The notes below the pieces were generated by a model. The model was not told where the DNA came from, searched no databases, and saw only the letters and a program-made list of their open reading frames with translations. The position numbers and the translations under genes were made by a program. Positions 6,684 through 10,000 of a stretch of 10,000 nucleotides of DNA are shown piece after piece. The DNA comes from Kiritimatiellota bacterium (GTDB lineage Bacteria; Verrucomicrobiota; Kiritimatiellia; JAAZAB01), in contig VSJD01000330.1 of the NCBI GenBank assembly GCA_008636095.1, forward strand, positions 1-10,000. The letters run 5' to 3'. How positions within the stretch are numbered: position 1 is the stretch's first letter; every line of letters begins with the position of its first letter.

Positions 6684-6718
6684 TTCTTCATTCTTCATTC
6701 TGCATTCTGCATTCATCT
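6684..6718. repeat. TTCTKCA heptad array between nifU and nifS
   Basis: The units TTCTTCA, TTCTTCA, TTCTGCA and TTCTGCA (6684-6711) are followed by a decayed TTCATCT that ends at the base before the nifU stop codon. On the transcribed (minus) strand the array is purine-rich (TGAAGAA and TGCAGAA). It fills most of the 67-base gap between nifU and nifS and lies outside the nifS ribosome site. Confidence 0.7.
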
Positions 6719-7564
6719 TCATGGGTGGGCCTCCTCAACCACCAGGTTCGGCGCCACGAATTCCCGTAACTTGGCTTCCACCACATCCTTCAAAGTGAAC
6801 CGCGCCACCTGGCAATTGGCGCACATCCCGCGCAGGGCCACTACCACGCGGTTGTCCACCACGTCAATCAGCTCAATGTCACCGCCGTCTTTTTTGAGCG
6901 CGGGCCGGATTTCCTTCTCCATGGTTTCCTCGATAAGCCTGATCTTTTGAAGCGTGGTCAAGCTTGGGCCGGGTTGTGGCGTCACGGGCACGGCCGGCTC
7001 TTCGTCACGGATACGGGTGATGATCGCCTCGATCTCGTCCCGGCACTTGCCGCATCCGCCGCCTGCCTTGCAGTAGTTGGTCACCTGTTCAACGGTTGTC
7101 AGCCGGTTTTCGCGGACCACGCGCACGATTTCATCTTCGGTCACGCCGAAGCAGTGGCAAACGACCTGGCCTTCCAGGATTTTTTTGGAGGTTTTGCCGG
7201 TGCGGTAGTTGGCAATGGCCACCTCCAGGGCTTCGCGACCCATGACCGAGCAGTGCATTTTCTGCTCCGGCAAGCCGCCCAGGAAATTAGCAATGTCCTG
7301 GTTGGTGACTTTTTCGGCTTCCGCCAGCGTAAGCCCCTTGATCATCTCGGTCAGGGCCGAGGAGGAGGCAATCGCGCTGGCACAGCCAAAGGTTTGAAAC
7401 TTGACGTCCGCAATGCGACCTTGCTTATCAAGCTTGAAGCCCAGCTTCAACGCGTCGCCGCAGGCCATGGAGCCGACTTCGCCCACGCCATCCGGGTCTT
7501 TAATGGTTCCCACGTTGCGCGGATTGCGGAAGTGATCCAGTACTTTATCCGTGTATTCCCACAT
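6719..7564 (-). CDS. nifU: Three-domain NifU iron-sulfur scaffold protein
   Basis: This 281-residue protein holds nascent Fe-S clusters and passes them to target enzymes. The IscU-like N-domain (about 1-125) has Cys35, Asp37, Cys61 and Cys105. The central BFD-like [2Fe-2S] domain (about 132-185) has Cys136-x-Cys138 and Cys171-x2-Cys174. The C-terminal NifU/Nfu domain (about 205-275) has Cys248-x2-Cys251. Order, length and spacing match Azotobacter NifU closely. An extra Cys165 lies six residues before Cys171. ATG at 7564 is chosen because the protein then begins MWEYTDKVLDHFRNP, typical of the family, and AGGAAA (7571-7576) sits six bases upstream; an in-frame opening to 7666 is not needed. 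It is the first gene of the nifU-nifS unit, divergent from surE. The absence of nif genes suggests a housekeeping NIF system. Confidence 0.95.
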   Translation of the reverse strand: MWEYTDKVLDHFRNPRNVGTIKDPDGVGEVGSMACGDALKLGFKLDKQGRIADVKFQTFGCASAIASSSALTEMIKGLTLAEAEKVTNQDIANFLGGLPEQKMHCSVMGREALEVAIANYRTGKTSKKILEGQVVCHCFGVTEDEIVRVVRENRLTTVEQVTNYCKAGGGCGKCRDEIEAIITRIRDEEPAVPVTPQPGPSLTTLQKIRLIEETMEKEIRPALKKDGGDIELIDVVDNRVVVALRGMCANCQVARFTLKDVVEAKLREFVAPNLVVEEAHP

Positions 7565-7589
7565 ACTTCGTTTCCTGTTAGAAGACCTT

Positions 7590-7599
7590 CCCGCGCGGG
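7590..7599. promoter_or_regulatory. GC palindrome in the nifU leader
   Basis: CCCGCGCGGG (7590-7599) is a perfect 10-base palindrome, 25 bases before the nifU ATG, in otherwise AT-rich intergenic DNA. It could be an operator or a small mRNA stem. I see no match to a known regulator site such as that of IscR, and chance is possible. A weak nifU promoter (TGGATA, 17 bases, TATTTT on the minus strand, roughly 7625-7653) lies upstream. Confidence 0.25.
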
Positions 7600-7673
7600 G
7601 CTTATTCCATGACTGTGACAGGAAAAAATACCACGCTTTCTTTCCGATATCCAGAACCAAAAACAAAAAACCG

Positions 7674-7702
7674 TTGGCCTAAATCCTGAGCCATGCTATT
7701 CT
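7674..7702 (+). promoter_or_regulatory. Extended -10 promoter of surE
   Basis: TTGGCC (7674-7679), a 17-base spacer and TATTCT (7697-7702) form a plausible sigma70 promoter. TGC just before the -10 hexamer gives the extended -10 pattern TGn. Transcription would start near 7709, about 16 bases before the surE ATG. No clear Shine-Dalgarno sequence lies in that short leader. Confidence 0.5.
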
Positions 7703-7724
7703 GTCGATCTATTTCTGGCACACC

Positions 7725-8519
7725 ATGAAACCACACATTTTGATTTGCAATGATGACGGCATTTATGCGCCCGGGATTATGGCGCTCCACGAGGCCGTGC
7801 GGGATATCGGCGAGATTACCGTGGTCGCGCCCGATGCCGAGCAGAGCGCCGCGGGCCACTCCATCACGCTTTCAAATCCGATTAAAATCAAGCAGGTCCG
7901 GCGCAATGCGCAGTTCGAGGGCTATGCCGTGGTGGGTACCCCGGCCGACTGCATCAAGCTGGCCGTCACGGTGCTGTTGGCACGCCCGCCGGACCTGATC
8001 ATCAGCGGCATCAACCTGGGACCGAACGCGGGCATCAGCGTGATTTATTCCGGCACGGTTTCGGCCGCCACGGAGGGCGCGATTCTCGGCATCCCCAGCA
8101 TGGCGATTTCGCTGGCAACGTTTGAAAACCCGCTCTGGGAAACCGCCGCGCACGTCGCGCGCCGGCTGACGCAGGAACTTATTACCCGCGGCCTGCCCTC
8201 CGAAGGCCTGGCGCAGGAGGGACTGCCCGCCGACACTTTGCTCAACGTCAACGTTCCCAACCGGCCGCTGAGCCAGATCAAGGGACTGGCGGTGACACGC
8301 ATGGGGCGCTCGCGCTTCGCCGAAATTTTCCACAAGCGCACCAACCCGCGCGGGGACACCTATTACTGGATGGACGGCGAACTGAAGATCACCGGGGATA
8401 CCGAGGGCACCGATATCCAGGCGCTGGCCGATGGCTATGTGTCGCTGACGCCCATCTGGTTTGACCTGACCCACGCCGCCGCCCTGCCAAAACTGAGGGA
8501 CTGGAATCTGGTCCTGTAA
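7725..8519 (+). CDS. surE: 5'/3'-nucleotidase SurE
   Basis: This 264-residue cytoplasmic, metal-dependent phosphatase removes phosphate from nucleoside monophosphates and is linked in other bacteria to stationary-phase and stress survival. The metal site residues Asp10 and Asp11 (NDDG), Ser41 (in EQSAAGHS) and Asn97 (SGINLG) match E. coli Asp8, Asp9, Ser39 and Asn92. YSGTVSAATEG (108-118) and the C-terminal EGTD and YVSLTP motifs are also typical. It is about 11 residues longer than E. coli SurE. Part of the excess is a loop just before LLNVNVPN, where GLPSEG and GLPADT repeat each other about 11 residues apart. The ATG at 7725 places NDDG at the usual distance. The gene diverges from nifU and stands alone. 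In many bacteria surE neighbours pcm or nlpD, neither of which is seen here. Confidence 0.95.
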   Translation: MKPHILICNDDGIYAPGIMALHEAVRDIGEITVVAPDAEQSAAGHSITLSNPIKIKQVRRNAQFEGYAVVGTPADCIKLAVTVLLARPPDLIISGINLGPNAGISVIYSGTVSAATEGAILGIPSMAISLATFENPLWETAAHVARRLTQELITRGLPSEGLAQEGLPADTLLNVNVPNRPLSQIKGLAVTRMGRSRFAEIFHKRTNPRGDTYYWMDGELKITGDTEGTDIQALADGYVSLTPIWFDLTHAAALPKLRDWNLVL

Positions 8520-8575
8520 GCTCGGCTTAGTATCAACCCCTACAGTCTCGGCATCCCATCGGGACACCAGTGGAC

Positions 8576-8944
8576 TCATTTATAAAATAAATCCGAGCTG
8601 GCCAATAACATTCCCGCCGTAATCAACAAAAGTCCGATCCATTGAGAAAACAGGAGATGGCTGTCAAACACCCAGCTTAAAACAACTTGCGAAACCAGAA
8701 ACGCTCCACCCGTGCCCAGTGCCAATGCCAGGTTGGGATTCATGCGCACATACAACTTCATCAGCAACAAAATACTGGAGCCGCCCACTACGTTTCCCGC
8801 GGCAAATCCGAGCCACCATTTGACGGAACTCCCTCCGCTTCCGTACTTAAAAAAAATTTGCGCCACCGCCTGCATGACCCAAAATATCAGAAGTAGCAAG
8901 GCAACAATAAAAAATTCGAATGAAAAAAACTTTGTTGCGGTCAT
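8576..8944 (-). CDS. Small four-helix DMT/SMR-like membrane protein
   Basis: This 122-residue, very hydrophobic protein has four likely membrane helices (about 10-32, 39-60, 66-88 and 95-118). Length and topology fit the small multidrug resistance and EamA-like half-transporter class, including ArnE/ArnF-type lipid carriers. The end of helix 1 (FFKYGSG) lines up with the EmrE segment ending Lys22. On that alignment the position of EmrE Glu14, needed for proton-coupled drug export, holds Gln25, so a classical drug antiporter is unlikely. The start at 8944 is chosen because GGAGG (8958-8962) lies upstream, though 13 bases away, which is long. An in-frame ATG at 9004, three bases past the previous stop, would add 20 polar residues and cover that ribosome site. 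It is read after the sugar-enzyme-like gene, with low GC. The substrate is unknown. Confidence 0.7.
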   Translation of the reverse strand: MTATKFFSFEFFIVALLLLIFWVMQAVAQIFFKYGSGGSSVKWWLGFAAGNVVGGSSILLLMKLYVRMNPNLALALGTGGAFLVSQVVLSWVFDSHLLFSQWIGLLLITAGMLLASSDLFYK

Positions 8945-9007
8945 AATAATTTTGGTTCCTCCGTAAAATTTATGGGCGTTCAATCCGTCGGTAACCCGAA
9001 GCATATA

Positions 9008-10000
9008 TTAGCGGGCCTTAAAATGAATGACCGTCGTGTCATAAGCCGGCGCCGTGCATATGATTATTTCCGGATCAGCATAAACCTCGCCCGTAACATG
9101 GTTTTCCGCCGTTACCCGGTTTGAGGCGTATTTGACGCGAAAGTCGTTCTTCAACGTCACTTTTTCATCCTTGGCCGTGTTGTTGAAGATGAACACAACC
9201 CGGTCTTCGCCTTTGATCCAGACGCTGTAATCCAGCGGCTTATCCAGCGTGGCCACCTGGTCAAACCTGGTCCCCTCCAGGAAGAAATCTTCAAAGGTTG
9301 TCAATACCTGAATTCCCTCCCTGACCAACGACCACGTCTGGCTGTCAAAATTACCTCCCCAGCTGTAAATTTGAAAACCATCGGCCTCCGTCAACGCCAC
9401 GGACTGGATAGCGTCGTTTTTTGCCAGGGGATAATGCGGCGACTGCGTCTTCACCGTATTCAACACTTTCACTTTCCTTCCGCTGTCGGCTTTCAACGCT
9501 TCCCGGATTAGTTTTATTTCTTCCAGCCCGGGATTTTTCCCTCGTAAAGGACCGTGAATATCCATAAACACGTCCACATACCTGCCGGCCGCAGGGGGAT
9601 AAACACCGTAAAATTCGCAGTGATGCCAGGGGGCCTCCGCAGTCGGAATTGCCTGATAACTGCCCGAATATAGATAAAATCGGGCAGAGGGATTGACTTC
9701 TCGGACCGCTTTAATCATTGATTGCCACATTCTCCCGTTTTGATCCCCTCTGAATTTCAACCATTCCAGCGGATAATTTGACAGAATTGACCGCGCTGGT
9801 TCCGCCAAATCCTGAAACGGATAGTCTTTCTCAAGCATAACTCGCTTCTCGGGCGCCTGAATGATATCCTTTATCCCTGTATATTTTTTGAATTCTTCTA
9901 TGCAGGTCGGACAAAAACAGCTTTCTGTCTTCGATTTATAGGGAACACATAAAATATTAGCCAACTCAAAGTCCCACATCAGTCCATCCCATTGATTGAC
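9008..10000 (-). CDS. C-terminal part of a glycoside-hydrolase-like protein, cut by window edge
   Basis: The frame stays open to the right edge (VNQWDGL precedes a Met at 9979), so that Met is probably internal and at least 330 residues are visible. Near the visible start, WDGLMWDFELA is followed by CFCPTCIEEFKKYTG. This combination of an acidic strand end with a cysteine-rich segment recalls TIM-barrel glycoside hydrolases such as GH42 and related families. Then come further barrel-like strands (FYLYSGSY, YVDVFMDIHG, ADGFQIYSWGGNF) and, over roughly the last 75 residues, a beta-rich C-terminal domain with few helices. I cannot name a family or catalytic acids with certainty, and a non-catalytic or uncharacterised barrel protein is possible. 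The region is AT-richer than the middle of the window. The small membrane protein gene follows 63 bases downstream. Confidence 0.5.
   Translation of the reverse strand, partial: VNQWDGLMWDFELANILCVPYKSKTESCFCPTCIEEFKKYTGIKDIIQAPEKRVMLEKDYPFQDLAEPARSILSNYPLEWLKFRGDQNGRMWQSMIKAVREVNPSARFYLYSGSYQAIPTAEAPWHHCEFYGVYPPAAGRYVDVFMDIHGPLRGKNPGLEEIKLIREALKADSGRKVKVLNTVKTQSPHYPLAKNDAIQSVALTEADGFQIYSWGGNFDSQTWSLVREGIQVLTTFEDFFLEGTRFDQVATLDKPLDYSVWIKGEDRVVFIFNNTAKDEKVTLKNDFRVKYASNRVTAENHVTGEVYADPEIIICTAPAYDTTVIHFKAR

Noticed and set aside
6043..6798. Plus-strand open frames opposite nifS
   Set aside because: They mirror a fully conserved cysteine desulfurase with every catalytic residue in place, have no ribosome site, and show low-complexity antisense composition. 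The same holds for 5762-6517.
8545..8565. Terminator between surE and the membrane protein gene
   Set aside because: GTCTCG and CGGGAC can pair with one wobble, but the stem is only six pairs with a nine-base loop and no T-run, so it is not supportable.
1..10000. tRNA, rRNA, insertion sequence or prophage genes
   Set aside because: I saw no cloverleaf arms, rRNA-like stretches, transposase, integrase or flanking inverted repeats of element size in the window.

Overview
The window reads as bacterial chromosome from a Gram-negative organism. An ExbB/ExbD/TonB-type inner-membrane energy-transduction cluster implies an outer membrane, and a complete NIF-type NifU/NifS pair is common in anaerobes and microaerophiles. 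SurE and a multi-PAS kinase fit many phyla. Seven-base tandem repeats between genes, together with a possible sugar-active enzyme at the right edge, would suit a PVC-group or similar environmental lineage. That placement is a guess: no rRNA or marker gene is present.

Left block (1-3265, plus strand): a sigma70-like promoter (29-57) precedes a soluble three-PAS histidine kinase. The kinase is translationally coupled (ATGA overlap) to an Rcp1-like single-domain response regulator. A second response regulator follows 15 bases later; it ends in a four-cysteine, probably metal-binding tail. Neither regulator has a DNA-binding domain, so this looks like a phosphorelay acting through protein contacts.

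Middle block (3266-7564, minus strand, read right to left): nifU-nifS (Fe-S cluster scaffold and cysteine desulfurase), then exbB-exbD-tonB. The gaps after nifU, nifS and tonB each hold a different array with a 7-base period. The array ahead of exbB appears to supply the -35 box of the exbB promoter.

Right block: surE (7725-8519, plus strand) diverges from nifU and has its own promoter. It converges on two AT-richer minus-strand genes: a small four-helix SMR-like membrane protein, and the C-terminal part of a large protein resembling a glycoside-hydrolase barrel that runs off the right edge.

Most genes are conserved housekeeping types. The most unusual signals are the heptad arrays at gene ends, the promoter built partly from such an array, and the uneven base composition inside the kinase gene and at the right edge.
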